A stretch of DNA of 62,000 nt from Acanthaster planci (GCF_001949145.1 NW_019091388.1:369212-431211); one strand, 5' to 3'; positions 14,905-26,838 are shown, counted from the stretch's first letter. Notes: generated by a model not told the origin, from the letters alone. Program-made: numbers and translations.

Positions 14905-16200
14905 CGTATAGTGTTCCACAGCCGCCAAAATTGCGTCGCGTCGTGCCTTTGCGTCGTGTTTTATCTTGATGCCGTCGCGTCGTGCCGGCTTGTCTTGCCC
15001 TTGTATCGTGCCTTCGTGACGTCGCGTCTCGCGTCGTGGCGTCGAGTCTTGCCATTGCGCCGGTTGTGTCGCCTTTCACGGTATGGTTTTTAGGTAGTGT
15101 GCGTTAGGCCGTCGCTTCCTGCCGTCGCGTCGTCGCACCGTCGTATCGTGCCGTCGTGCTTCACTGTTTCTAAAAATGGCTGTTGATTACCTAGGCCAGC
15201 AAGGGCGTGTGTCAAGTACTGGAAAAAATGATTTCCGTGGTTAGGGTTTCACTACACCCGATAGAGGCCCGTAGAAAACAGTGCAAAATCAGACTTAAAT
15301 AGCGCCAGAAGATTATGGCCAGAAGATCACTTTTCGTTTCAATGTTATAGGGGTTAGCCACGTGATTTTTTTTTCATCCAAAAGAGGACCGCAATTTAGG
15401 GCTTTTTGTGAAAGAAATATCCCAAACTGGAAACTGCCAGTCCCAAATTAGCGATTTATAGAAATATTTCTATGATCCCTCCTGATTATGGTATATCTTG
15501 TAAAATCGTCTTGGGATCAAAAATATTAATAAGCTCTCGCCCAGGAATCCAATAATTTGGTGGAATACACCCGTACGGCTTACAAAATTTGATCATGAAA
15601 AATGGTATCTATTGGTATTGAACCTAATTCCGTCTCTAAGGGTGCTCCCCTTTCCACCAGTAATGAGGCAACGGCGAGAGCACCATACGACGGCACGACG
15701 CGACGGCACAACGCCAAGGGGCGAGGGCATGACGCGAAGGCTGAAGGCCACGACGTGAAAAGTCGATGGCACGACGCGACGAGTCGATGTCACGACGTTG
15801 CGGCACAACGAGACAGGACGACGCGACGATACAACCCGACAGCAAGATACCAGGACACAACGCAACGACGCGACAGCACGACGTAATGCATTATACACAG
15901 TACAAAAGTACTGAGAAAGGAGGCGACGCCATGACGCGACAGAGCCGTCGTAGCGTCGCGTCGTGGTGTCGCGTCGTGGTGTCGCGTCGTGCTGTGGACC
16001 CTTTGCGTTGTGGCCTTCAGCCGTTGCGTCGTGCCCTCACGCCTTGGTGTCGTGCCGTAGCATCGTTCCGTCGTATCATGCTGTCACCGTCGCCTCATTC
16101 CTGGTGGAAATAGGGGACGCCCATAGAGACGGAATTAAGTTCAATACCATGACGTCGGAGCGACGGGACGAATTTTGGCAGCTATAGAACACCATACAAC
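14905..16200. repeat. GTCGCGTCGTG-rich fold-back region
   Basis: Arms at about 15615-15890 and 15915-16145 are inverted copies: TATTGAACCTAATTCCGTCT (left) matches AGACGGAATTAAGTTCAATA (right), followed inward by TTTCCACCAG-AATGAGGC and then degenerate CACGACGCGACGG-type repeats. A third array, 14935-15170, has the GTCGCGTCGTGCC orientation. GTGTTCCACAGCCGCCAAAATT near 14909 is mirrored by AATTTTGGCAGCTATAGAAC near 16170, so the whole 1.3-kb block may be one fold-back unit. Open frames here (Arg/Ser/Val/His-rich on either strand) are simple-sequence artefacts. Confidence 0.8.
15245..15540 (+). repeat. Dispersed repeat R1, copy A (copy B at 44625)
   Basis: Carries CACTACACCCGATAGAGGCC, AGAAAACAGTGCAAAATC, GGGGTTAGCCACGTG, AGGGCTTTTTGTGAAAGAAA, CCTCCTGATTATGG and AAATATTAATAAGCTC, matching copy B in order and strand. 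It lies between the two GTCGCGTCG-rich parts of the 14.9-16.2 kb region. Confidence 0.85.
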
Positions 16201-16459
16201 AAAGATACGAAGAAGACACAAGCTGTTCCTGAGTCTGTTGTTGGCTGTTAAAGGCGTTGATGGGGTTTGGTCCGATAAGATTTATTCCTCCCTCTTACGA
16301 ACACGTGTGCTGACCCTTTGATGTACTGACTTCTTACATTTATACATTCTTGCATAAAATGTTACCTGAGGGATGAATATAAAAAAGCCTGCATGGTCAG
16401 GTTTTACTGTTCAAGGATAAGATAATATTTTGGCAGTCAGTATGCTGTATGGGACAAAC

Positions 16460-17110
16460 ATTTTCACGTGGTCGGCATGGAGTTGGGCGAAAGTGAGAGT
16501 CCAAATTTCGATAAAGAATTACAGATATGTTAAAGGTGTCTATTTTTGGTAGCATGAATACATGTTCCGGTGTGGGGGGAAAAACCACGTGGTCCGGGTT
16601 TGCTGTGAGATGTGGAGCATTGGGCCAGATTTGCCGAGAGACGGGGGCATAATAGTTTCATGGGTGAACTAGGAATCAAATAATGATAAGACTACGAAAA
16701 GGTCCAGTTAAAAAAGGATAAAATGCTCAGATGGGAAGGAACAATATTTTTGGCAAATTTGAAGCTGGAAAAAATAATGATTATGCAGTGGGGCATAGGA
16801 AAAAATAAACGGTCACAGGTGGTCCAGGTTGGGATAAAGTTAAAATACTGAGATGGGAAGGAACTATATTTTTTAATTTCAAATTGGAAGCTCAAAATGA
16901 AAAATATGATTATTTGGTAGGTTCAGGAAAAAAGAAGTCCAAATAGGACCCAGGTTGGGATGAGAATAATGGCTGAGACGGGGAAAAGTAAATATTTTTG
17001 ACGTACGAAAAATGACTATGCGGTGAGATAGTGGGAAAAGGAAACCTCGTGTTGTCCGGGTCTGGATACAGAAATATTGAAATGGAAAAAAGCTTGTGCA
17101 CAGGAAAAAT
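16460..17110. repeat. Degenerate ~115-bp tandem repeat
   Basis: Units start with GGTCC(A/G)GGTT(G/T)GG-like phrases near 16591, 16701, 16821, 16946 and 17053, spaced 107-125 bases. Best-conserved parts are TACTGAGATGGGAAGGAAC, a TATATTTTT block and GAAAAATATGATTAT. Copies are strongly diverged. Confidence 0.75.
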
Positions 17111-17133
17111 CTGTAAAGTCTTTTTCCAGAGCA

Positions 17134-17361
17134 CTAAAAAATCCTGCTTACATTAGAAACTAATTGCAAAAACGATTTAATGGTATTTTTTAAAGAAAAG
17201 ACTGAACAAAGCCAGACAAGCTGAGACAAAATGATAAAAAACGCACCCCTGTACATTTTCAATGGCCCTTGCCGCCAAGGCCATTTGTGCGAATGGGTTA
17301 CAATAATGAACTTATCACTGACAAAGTTTATAAGCCGAGGCAGGATGGCATGAGGCATCAT
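17134..17361 (-). repeat. Dispersed repeat R2, minus-strand copy
   Basis: The minus strand carries GTCAGTGATAAGTTCATTAT, CACAAATGGCCTTGGCG, GGGCCATTGAAAATGTACAG and TTAGTTTCTAATGTAAG. The same phrases in the same order occur on the plus strand at about 37950-38150, just before the LINE 3' end at 38157. Nearness to that LINE suggests this may be part of it or of its insertion target. Confidence 0.75.
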
Positions 17362-17666
17362 TTCTGAGTGGTAAAGAAAGATGCCGGTCGGTGGGAAACC
17401 TTTCCCTGTACACGATTCATGCTGAAAAAGGGTGGGAACCCTCTTCGACTTGTACCATTATTATTCATAGAATTCCAATTAGGCCCATATTCAATACATT
17501 CACATAATTTAGGAATTCTATTACATAACATTCGTACAAGTTTTCAGAGGGTTTACATGTTTAAAGCTGAAGGAGACCCTAATAAACGATAAATGGAGTC
17601 AAAACCATTGCCGTAGTGGCATAAGCCAGTTACATCGGTGGGTTCTTCAGCGTTACTTATTACAAC

Positions 17667-18258
17667 TCAGAAGTGCTTTACAAAGGATGGTTCTTCCACC
17701 GCTCTTAAAAAATGAGCAAAGGTAAAAACATTCCTCCAGTCTGCTTCCCCTTGGGCGAATGCTGTAGAAGATAATGCACTGCGAACACTGTGTGCCGAAT
17801 AAATTGTGGCATCTATACCTGCTTCACGTAACACACATTTCATCCACCTAGCTAAGGTTGAGGACGTTACTGCCTCATGCGGTTTTCTTATTGACAGAAA
17901 CAATTTTTCTCTTTGCTTTGAACTCTAAGGTCGGGGGGTGTAAATAGCCTTTCAGTGTCGTTGAAACACACAATTTCGTGCACTCTTCAAATTTAGGAAA
18001 AACTGTTTTGCAATGTCCCCCACCCTTACTTTTAGTTTTCAAGATGTCCATGACAGTTACGACACAAGACCTTTCGAGGAAATTAAAATACCTCAAATCA
18101 AGACACGCCAGAGTTTGTGAGCAATGGGCAGACACAAGGGCCATTAGAGTTAAAAGCTTTTGGCTCAAACTTAAAAGTGGGATTTCGGTGTTATCTGATA
18201 AGGAACTTAAACAATCAAGAACTGTATAGACTTTCCATATCCTGGAATACTTAGGCAT
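17667..18258 (-). pseudogene. Tyrosine recombinase of DIRS-like element, nucleophile not visible
   Basis: Two overlapping minus-strand frames (18258-17875 and 17903-17667) form a tyrosine recombinase core. The first has QKLLTLMALVSAHCSQTLAC and DLRYFNF. The second has RKPHEAVTSSTLARWMKCVL and YSAHSVRSALSSTAF, containing the H-x-x-R catalytic pair. The normal end is a Tyr near W..A.TF..FY; here TFAHFLRAVEEPSF stands at that place, with no Tyr. A frame change near 17890 splits the domain. In an active element this enzyme integrates circular cDNA without target duplication. Confidence 0.85.
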
Positions 18259-18429
18259 GGGTACCGTTAAATTAACACTTTAAGCAGTCTTATTACCAAA
18301 GGGTGTTGGCCAACAACATACCCCTCAATTGTCTACCATATTAGACGAAAGCACCGATCTGTTAATGCTTATATGGAGGCGTAAGATTTCCTTTTGAGTG
18401 TTCATGAGCAAGGAATTTAATGACTTCCG

Positions 18430-19173
18430 CTAAAGCGGGAGAGAATGGATTATTTTGTCGTTTACTACACCAGTTAGACCAACATTTCCATGCTGGCTCG
18501 TACTGTTATTCAGTACACATCCTCCTAGAACTTGCAAGGATATTGGAAGCGTCTGTTGAAAAGCCTCTTGTTTGCCAGCGTTGCTTGAGATGAGCCACGC
18601 AGCCCAGCGTAGGTTTGGTACTCTGTGTTGGAACTGGCGCGGGGTACCAGACTGTCCGGTGTTAGGGTAAGTAGGCGAGCGATTTACATCTGAAGTAACT
18701 GGGGGAACCAGGGTTGGGCTCTCTAGATTGGAGCAATGACAAGGCATACCAATGCCCTGTCTCTGACTCTCTTGTCTAAAACTGCAGTGAGCAACAGAAA
18801 GGAGGAAATATGTAAAGTATAATATTCCCCCATTACAAGAAGAAAGCATCAATCGCCCATGGGGATCTGCTTTCCAGGAGACACAGTGTTCCAATTTATG
18901 ATGGGTGTGTGATGCAAACAAATCAACATGAAATCGAATTGTCTTCCGAACAACAGAAGCAAATAGAGCGTTGGGGAGGCCAACCTCAGTGTGAGCCAAG
19001 GTTGGTGTTCCATCTACCGATGAGGTGGATAAGGGAAGGACACTTTGATAGACACACACCAAAACACTCGGTGTCCCTGCCTCCAAATATTGTTTATTCC
19101 TGTTGATTTTCTTTGATTGTTTTACAATTCCCCCCCCCAAAAAAAAATCTGTCAACAAAGACAAAATAATCAA
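18430..19173 (-). pseudogene. DIRS-like RNase H tail and linker region
   Basis: A 247-codon minus-strand frame with RFHVDLFASHTHHKLEHCVSW near 18920-18860. The HVDLFAS...SW phrase is the conserved end of the RNase H-like domain in DIRS and related elements. The rest (Ser/Pro-rich) matches the linker before the recombinase. The frame is open but its first ~60 codons look non-coding. It precedes the recombinase by about 170 bases in the same orientation. Confidence 0.65.
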
Positions 19174-19179
19174 TAAATT

Positions 19180-21229
19180 TATTTATTGCGCGCTGAATAT
19201 AAACTCAGTTACAATAAGGGTTTTTTTACATTTACAAAATTATAATACATTTAAATGTAGATGGGCACACAATAAGAATAAATCTTTGTATATCCTGACA
19301 TCTCAAAGAGCGTACATAAAGAGCGTAAATACATAAATATAGCACACAATTTGATGTTTAAAACCACTCCCTACCGGGCGACCCGTTTTCGAGTACATAG
19401 GTTTTATATGCAGAGCCGGGCATCCGGGAACTGGGACAAAAGAGTTGGGCCTTATTACAAAAGACAGTGCTCAGCCCAAAAGACTGAGCTTGCTGGGCAT
19501 TACCGACTTTTTTTCGCTCTCAATAGTGGAAATAATCCACTCTTGTTTTGAAACAGTATACCACGGTTTGAGGATTAGGAGCGAGCGGATTACCACGAGC
19601 GGACCAAAGTTCTCCACCACCGCAGCGATGAGCCACACAGCACCATTGCACGCTGATCTGGCCCCTATTGAAAAGAGGTCAGCAGTGCACTGTGCCGGTT
19701 TGGGAACAAAAGATTCTTAAGTAACACCGCACAACCTGTAGTGCCCCAAAAGTCCTTCATTTTGGTATTAACGGCCATTAAATGAAATGATGAATTTTTG
19801 AAGAATTTTGAAAACGGAAAATCTTGAAAATGAGCTTGCATCTTTTCTTCCTCAAGAAACATCCACCTGAGCAAGTGGTTGACATTCACCAGCTTACCTT
19901 GACATCATAAGGGGTGGTGTTTCATCAAGTAGGTTAAGTCAAGTGCTCCCAGTTGTATGAATATGACGTCTACAAGATTAAAAAACACAACAAATTCTGT
20001 GTATGTAATAATACATAATATAAGCCGACATACACATTTACTATTGGCAAACAGTGCGATAGAGGTTCGTGTATTTGGCCTATATATGCCACATGCAACA
20101 CGGCCTACAGAACGCACGCAGTGTTTGACCACCCCATTCACACGCGCTACACACAGCATGTTTAGCTTTTCGTGTACACAATGGGCGAGAAGCGGCGTAA
20201 TTATAATACATGAACAATGACGGCATGGTCGCCAATACAACAACACGTCATGCATGATTCAACTGCAAGACCATTGAAAGTCGGAAGTTTGCAAACTTAT
20301 ATGGTTCACGTTCCTTTTCTAAAATGACAAGTTCATGCACACTAACCCAACCAAGGTAATCTATGAATAATAATGCATCAGCTGGTTATGTGAACATAAT
20401 GAAACACCAGCAAGAAGCAGCATAAAATGGAATCATTTTAGGAGAGAAGGTCTCACCTGGCGACGGCCAAGAGGACGCACTGCAAAGAGGCCGTTTGGAT
20501 GTACGTGCGTGAGTGAATTTGCTAAGGCGTAAATATTCCGCCTCTCAAACTGTCTTTCGCACAACGATCAACGATCGTCGCCCTCAAATTTAGACTAAAA
20601 ACATAAATATGAGAGTACTGGCCAATCTTCTCGATAATGCTTATCAAAAGATTACCCTGTTAGAGTGTTTTAAACAAATCTTTGATGAGTAATTAGTGGA
20701 TCCTATAAGCATACGACCCTAGTACGCACAAGTTGATGTTTTGAATAATCATGTGATCCCCAATTTTATGCCTTAAACGGTGAGTCTGCTGCATATTATG
20801 CACGTAGAGTGTCATGTCCTTAAATAAACATGTTCGGCTGCATGCTCGTTTCCTCTTTACGAGAAAGGGAATCTGCCAGGAAAATACTAACGCCCACTAA
20901 AGGGGTTGCGGGCACACTTTCGACACACTAATCACAATAATAATCACTAATAATGTGATGTCATTCAAGGGTCTTACAGATTTTCTAAAAGTCCCATTGT
21001 AGAAAGGTACGAAACTGTTGTGCTATTGTCTGACTTGATCAGAATATGAACTTCATTGTGGCTACTGCATAGAGAGCACAATGCTTTGTATACTGCAGTT
21101 AATTCCAGCCTGTTGATATGGAAATCTTGCTGGGCAGTTGTCCACTTACCCTGGGAAAATTAACCGTCTCTGTTTCACAGAAAGCTCCCCAGGCCCCAGC
21201 CTGTCTTGCTGGCATCCACGATAATAATA
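19180..21229. other. Unassigned sequence inside the split DIRS-like element
   Basis: No gene, repeat pair or terminal structure recognised. It separates the RNase H tail from the RT of the DIRS-like element and adjoins the Penelope-like fragment, so at least part should be inserted DNA. A minus-strand frame near 19720-19500 (VWLIAAVVENFGPLVVIRSL) is open but not recognised. Confidence 0.5.
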
Positions 21230-21775
21230 ATCAAGTAGCTCTTGGCATGAAGCACATCTCATCGCCAGCATCAAGCAATGGCACCCCCGACGTATCCGCG
21301 AGGCCATTGAAATCTTCAAGAACAAGACGGTCCCCCAAGACATCGGCTACAACATTAGTGACATTTGGCGCCCCCTTCTGTCCAACGGGTCCCCTATACC
21401 CACGGACTTCCAACCGGCAGTGCCACTTGGGTCCCCTATACCCGGCACTCTCTCCAGCACCACAACACCAACTGACACGCGCCTGTGAGCAGCCACACCA
21501 GCCCTCAACGCTGTTCCCACCTTCACGCTCCAGTACCCAGATAGCTGGGATCCCAATTCCCACGCGTCAGTGATCACCCACAGCATATAAGCAGCAGTGT
21601 TGTTAGATCGCGACAGTCCCGAAGACGGACAAGGCACTCTCGGTCTGAAACGTCAAGTAACCGGTTCTTTTCAGAACCACACATACTCAAAAGAGATATT
21701 TTCCACATGGTGTATCCGCAAATAATAATAATAATAAAGTCAATCGGACAAACTTTAATAGCTGATTTCACCTCC
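21230..21775 (+). mobile_element. Penelope-like element 3' end (endonuclease C-terminus and tail)
   Basis: On the plus strand about 21245-21370 translates as WHPRRIREAIEIFKN and then NISDIWRPLLSN. From family knowledge these match the end of the GIY-YIG endonuclease of Penelope-like elements (W-x-x-RRIREAIEI...IW-PLL). The tail carries the phrase CCCGAAGACGGACAAGG and GGTCTGAAACGTCAAG near 21615-21650, a 3' signature common in such elements, then an ATA-rich run (AATAATAATAATAATAA near 21720). Everything upstream, including the RT, is missing: a 5'-truncated insertion, probably into the DIRS-like element. Confidence 0.75.
21720..21738 (+). repeat. AAT microsatellite at Penelope-like tail
   Basis: About six AAT repeats at the tail of the Penelope-like fragment. 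Position fits a 3' simple-repeat tail. Confidence 0.8.
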
Positions 21776-21849
21776 TTATCCTAGAGAGACATTTAACCAC
21801 CACTAAATTTCTTGAATGATAGCAGGCCTAACAGCAATATTGCCATCGA

Positions 21850-22730
21850 AATTGCCTTGCCCTTTCTGAAGAGCATGAATTTAAGCTTATCTCAAATGGG
21901 CTAAAATGCAATTTTCTTGCTGGAAAAGCGTCAAAAGTTGAAACAATCATGCTTACCACTCTTACAAGATCGCGTCTACGGACAAAACTGTTCAAGAGTA
22001 ATCAAGAACCTTCTGATTGTAACTTTTCAATCTTCCATTTTGGAACCTTGGGAGTCATGGCAGTTGAATCGAATTCAAAGCCAAGACAAGATATGCTGAT
22101 TTCATTCGTGCAAGATTTGTTCCTATTGATAACGAAACCTGTTGACTTCAGTAAATTCCCCACAAATGTGGTATGTCTCAAACTTTGGTCAACCTAGGAG
22201 GCCACAATTAGGATGTCGTGCAGGAAGATAACCAGACGAATTCATTCACTAAAGCTGGTTTTACTATTTTGGTAAAAATGCGAGGGGTGGAACTTAGCCC
22301 AAAGGGTAAGCAAGTAAACACATAATATACATTTTCCCAAGAATATGTCAAGTATCCGTGATGTTCAGAACACATCGGTACCCAAAAATAGGCATCTGTC
22401 AGATCAATTGGTATGAGTAGATCATTACCCTGCATGATATCTTTCTCCAGTTTGATATGTTCTATTTTGATGTGCTCGTACCAAGCATCTCTCACATTTA
22501 TAACAGGTCTCGGACCTCCGGATTTCTTTGGGATAACAAATACATTTGACACAAATTTGCATTCAGAACGGTGGATGGGCCAAATGGCCCCCTCAGTTTA
22601 TCTTGAATTTCCTTGTGGATAATGCACTTTTCCTCATTGGGAAGGATATTTTCTGGAGGCCTTCAAACCTGAAGAGGTTCGTCAAAGAAATCAATCAGAC
22701 AACCAGAAATTGTCTGCAATATCCATCTGT
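21850..22730 (-). pseudogene. DIRS-like reverse transcriptase, catalytic box altered
   Basis: The minus-strand segment 22552-22208 carries VIPKKSGGPRPVINVRD, DIMQGNDLLIPIDLTDAYFW (first catalytic Asp) and FTCLPFGLSSTPRIFTKI, a typical DIRS/Gypsy-group fingers-palm order. Before it, SDRWILQTISG near 22720 fits the gag-RT linker. After a frame change, the YxDD box reads FLHD near 22220, so the first catalytic Asp of the box is lost. The thumb continues as GFVINRNKS and a CLGFEFDS stretch to about 21850. The gene is inactive. Confidence 0.85.
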
Positions 22731-22789
22731 CTGAAGTAATTTGAGACCAGTTATTTTGGAAATATCTCAAGCGTCTGGTATTCACTGGA

Positions 22790-23803
22790 CTACCTGATAA
22801 GCAAGAAGAAGGTATCGAAACATATTTTTGTTTGCTTCAGGGGCTGTATGGCATGATTCCTCCGGCCTGGATTGGGTATGCTTGCCCCAGTTACGCCATC
22901 TCCGGTAACCGCCAGGGTTGTAAGCGGAAGACGAGTGCCCGTAATTATGGCGGTCCTGGCCAGAATGTGATCGTCCTTGGGGTGAATCTTGGAACTTGTG
23001 AGGGTGTGGTTCAAAACGACGGTCTGTCCTCTTCGTTTACTGGCATAAGATCAAGCCAACTTCTGGTCAGCTTTAGAGGCCGCGGGTACTTGTTTCATAG
23101 AAGCCACTAGGTCCTCCCAAAACAACAGTTCAGAAACTGGACGTGCCACGACTTGCAGGCTCCCATTGGACGATCGCGTAAGTTACACGTTAACTTCCGG
23201 TTCCATGGTTCCATGTAAAAAGGCGATCAATGCATGTAACTTTAAGTGGGCGTGGTTTAAACTGAAGTGACGCCACACTTCCGAACCAGATAGCTATTGG
23301 ACATGTGTGGGGGGGGTACACACAGTGGTTTCGTACTTATCTCCGCAAGGAAAATTGTCAAAGTCGCCCTGACCAGCGGCATGGGGAGAGCCGGCCACCA
23401 CGTTACCGCCCAGCTCAAAGCTTTCCTGTAGGTCAAAGCAGGTTTCCTACTGACCAAAAAATTCATTGTCAAGGTAATTATGCTACATAGTTTGGATGTA
23501 GCACCATGGATATATCTCTTTTTGAGAATGTGTGGTTCAGTCAAAGTATTCTTGGGCGGCATATTAGCCGACTGTCAAAGCTGTATCGGGCTGTAGTTCC
23601 TTTTTGTCTGGTAAAGTGGCTGACAACTCTTGCATATTCGCAAGGGAGGACGATAAATGCTTGATTTCCCTGGAATTAGCTTGAAGCTTTGCCTCTAAGC
23701 TTTGGTTGGTTTGACTCCGATCTTCATGGCCTTGGCCTGGTTGAATAAACAAGTCAGATGGAGTCTTGAAGATCCATGATGGCTTTTCGCAGTGCGGTTG
23801 CAC
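22790..23803 (-). pseudogene. DIRS-like ORF1 (gag-like) remnant
   Basis: Minus-strand open segments at 23803-23564 (coiled-coil-like, LEAKLQANSREIKHLSSSLA), 23562-23257 and 23014-22790 lie immediately upstream of the RT region. Other frames of the last segment read RRWRNWGKHTQSRPEE, an Arg/Gly-rich stretch usual at the end of a DIRS gag. Stops and frame changes are frequent. Assignment rests mainly on position and composition. Confidence 0.5.
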
Positions 23804-26669
23804 ACGAAGAAATGATGCCTCATGCCATCCTTCCTTGGCTGCCCATCACGTGAAAGTAATGCAAACCTTCTGAAGACTTTTGAGAATGTTGTTTAATAGA
23901 ATCAAGAAAGCATTGTGGGCTCACCCCAGGCATACACCACAAGCCTGTAGACTCCTATTGGCTAGACCCCAACCACTGCAGAGTAAGAAATTATTGAAAG
24001 ATCAGTCACCCCAAGGAGCCCATATGGTCGCTATCAGGAACTGGGTCTCATTGCTTACAGACATGTGCTGACTGGTCACGGCTGTTTGGGTTATGACTGG
24101 TATTCGTGTACTTCCAGAGCAGCATAATGAAATGTAGATAGAAAGGGGACGTGAGATGTGTATTAGCTACCATAAAACAGTCAGGTTCAGGCATGACCGG
24201 GAACTGACCCGGTGACAAAAGTCTCCGCGTGGAGAAAAAGTCTTACTTTGTGGGCGTTGCTGCTCCAAGGGTACAGGCTGTTCGTTACCTTTTCTGTCGC
24301 CATGGCCAAATGAATTTATTAGTGAAAAGGTAAATTGACTAAGTGTCAACTAGCCTTGGCCAAGCCGGTCTCTCCGGTTTTTGTTAAAGGGCAAAAATCC
24401 CGGCTAACGAACAGTAAACAACCTGAGCTGCCATAGAGGACACCAACCGCCGTACGGCAGTACGGCAAACTACCGATGCTTTGCACACAATGTTTGTACT
24501 GCAAAGGGGTACACGTACTCGTGTATGTCACGCACGTCCTGTCTAAATGTGTTACGGACATCGGACCGATCTTGTGCATGAACGTTTACTGCGCTGTGTG
24601 TAAAATATAGAGCCTGAAAGTTTTCACCCCTGATGCCACGCTTCCGGAACCCTTAGATAGGAAAAATAACGTGCAAAGGTCTTAGAATTTGTAATTTCTT
24701 TTCGTTCAGGTACTTCTTAAAAATCCACCTTGTAAAAAGAGATTTGGAAAATATTTGTTTGTATATCAGTTTTTGGAACTAAAAAATTACTTGACCTTAT
24801 TACTTGAAAAGAGAAATATCCTGCCAAGAATTGACCCACCCCTTCCGAAAATCTAAAATAAATGACGAACAGTGCAATACGGCGGTCTAGTACGCATATG
24901 AACATTTACAGTTTGGAATTTTTTGGTAGTTTGTCGGTAAAAGTCGAAATAAAAATAGATCAACACATTTCACAAATTGTTTGATTTATAACGTAATACA
25001 CTTGATGCAATAATCTACTTTTACGAAGGATTTTAGTCTATTATTTAACGAAGGCTGATAACAACTGCGTTATGTCGAATCAACGGAACATGGAACCCAT
25101 CGACTAAAGGCAATAATTTCACGTAAGCACGGGCAGTGAACAAAAATGTACATGAACAAGAAGACCTAGGTACAATATCGCCAGGCGTGAGAAGTTGTTG
25201 ATGAAATTCGTTTTTACCCATCACCAGGTGATTTTTCCTAAATATTACTTGAGCGAGACAAAGGTAAAATTCCAACATGAGTGTTTCATGGGTTGGTTTG
25301 AGGTAGGAATTATTATTCCGAAAAATATCTCCATGATAGGACGGCCCAATGTAAAATCCCCATAGGCGGACCGCGCAAGGGCTCTGGAAGTTCGCCGAGT
25401 GACCTTCTACTTCCAGGCTCTTTTCAGGTACACAACTAGCCTTGGTCAAAGCGTTCGTCATTCGTCGCAGCGCAGCGCGCATCAGCCGCTCGATAACCTA
25501 TAGTGTGAAGCTGCGTAGGTACACCCATGCATACATTGCAAAATCAAGGCGAAGAGCGACTTCGCGCGGCCTAACAATTATGCAAATCAGCTGAACCAGG
25601 ACGAACGCCTTGGAGCGACGAATGACAAACGCCTTGGCTAAGGGTAGTACACGACACAAAACACGCATGGACATGTACACTGCGCGAGGGATGTTGTTCA
25701 CACAGTCTCTGTTTGGGGATTTTTTATTGTAAATGTTGGTGTGGAAGGTAAAACTGTTCCCCTGGTATATGTGTCCCCCGGACAATTTTACCGCAACGCA
25801 ACCCGGTAAAAGTATACTATAACACATTTCATGATCTACTGAAATCTGTGCCCCAGGCTACAGGTAAATTTGTTCCCCTGCCTAATGGTTAATTTGTCCC
25901 CAGCGTCACAAGTCTGTCACCTAGACTGTGCATCAGTTTATTTCAACTGTTTTCGCACAACGTTTATATTGGACAAGGAGGACTGTCGTGAACGCAGGCA
26001 CTCATGGCGTCCGAGACGTGCACGCGTATGTTGAAATTGTCTTAATTTACTGTGCTTTAAGGTATTCCAGAAGCGCATGTCCAAAATGAATGAAAATAAT
26101 GTATGTATGTTTGCAGTGTGCATGTGTCATGTCGCACATGGAAAGGTTGACCCTTTTTTATTGAACTTGCATGCACTCATATTTGTGCGTGCATTAATAA
26201 AGGAATAATATGCAGAACATAATCAAAATCCAGCCTTGGGCCAAAACTACATGAACAACTTCTTAAAGAGGTTCCTTACCTTGCAGTTTCAGCAATGTCT
26301 GCTATACACAAAATAATGCTGGAGTCTCGTTATATGAAAATCAGCGTTCAGCTCGGCAAAGTATTAAAAATGTAATCAGTCATGGAAAAAATTCAAATGG
26401 TTCTTCTCAACACCAATTTCACTATCGTAGATCCTGATGCACCCCTAAATAAGCTGATTTATACCAGGATTGTGAACGCTAAATGGCGATAAACAACCTT
26501 TTAACTACGTACGGCTATAATGTTCCCTTCAAGACAAATGTGTTAATACGAATTTTGAGTGATTAGAATCCATCGTGATCAACCAGTTTTGCTAAAACAG
26601 TTATCTACGCACTGCACATCTTAATGTGGCACTGCATAAACAACACCGCAATGCATTGCCCAGTGTCAG
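23804..26669. other. No recognised gene
   Basis: Contains the short inverted pair at 25437-25645. Minus-strand frames of 145 codons (25482-25045) and 109 codons (25827-25498) are open but partly run through that inverted pair and show no known motif. No Pao integrase was found here, although it lies on the far side of the composite-TIR transposon from the truncated Pao element. Confidence 0.5.
25437..25645. repeat. Short inverted repeat pair
   Basis: GCGTTCGTCATTCGTCGC (about 25450) and GCGACGAATGACAAACGC (about 25615) form inverted arms, with CCTTGGTC / GGCTAAGG-type sequence outside them. About 150 bases lie between. Possibly the ends of a small fold-back element. Confidence 0.5.
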
Positions 26670-26838
26670 TGTTAGTAGGAGCTCTTAACGGAAAAGTCAT
26701 GCATTAAGACTCACTGTGTTCAAAATCTTAGAAAAGGTCAAGAATGATGCGCGGATCAAATTTAGGGCTGGAGAAAAATTCTCGCTGGCAATTAATTAGG
26801 CCTAAATAACTAATTAAGGCCTTAATTAGGGTAAACCT

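Larger units (their letters stand above)
17667..23803 (-). mobile_element. DIRS-like tyrosine-recombinase retrotransposon, interrupted and decayed
   Basis: Minus-strand domains occur in DIRS order: gag-like (23.8-22.8 kb), RT (22.7-21.85 kb), RNase H tail/linker (19.1-18.4 kb) and tyrosine recombinase (18.26-17.67 kb). All share one orientation. The RT and the RNase H tail are separated by about 2.7 kb that includes a Penelope-like 3' end on the opposite strand, so one element probably took later insertions. Two overlapping remnants of related elements cannot be excluded. No split direct repeats or inverted ends were resolved. Confidence 0.8.

Noticed and set aside
14870-16187. Arg/Val/Ser-rich open frames of 69-115 codons on both strands
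   Set aside because: They follow directly from the GTCGCGTCG simple repeat, are open in several frames at once, and encode low-complexity text.
21118-21573. 151-codon plus-strand frame as a host protein
   Set aside because: Pro/Ser/Thr-rich shadow; the meaningful frame in this segment encodes the Penelope-like endonuclease C-terminus.
25045-25827. Minus-strand frames of 145 and 109 codons as a gene
   Set aside because: No recognised motif, and they share near-identical text (KAFVIRR-type) only because of the inverted pair. Not enough to call a gene.
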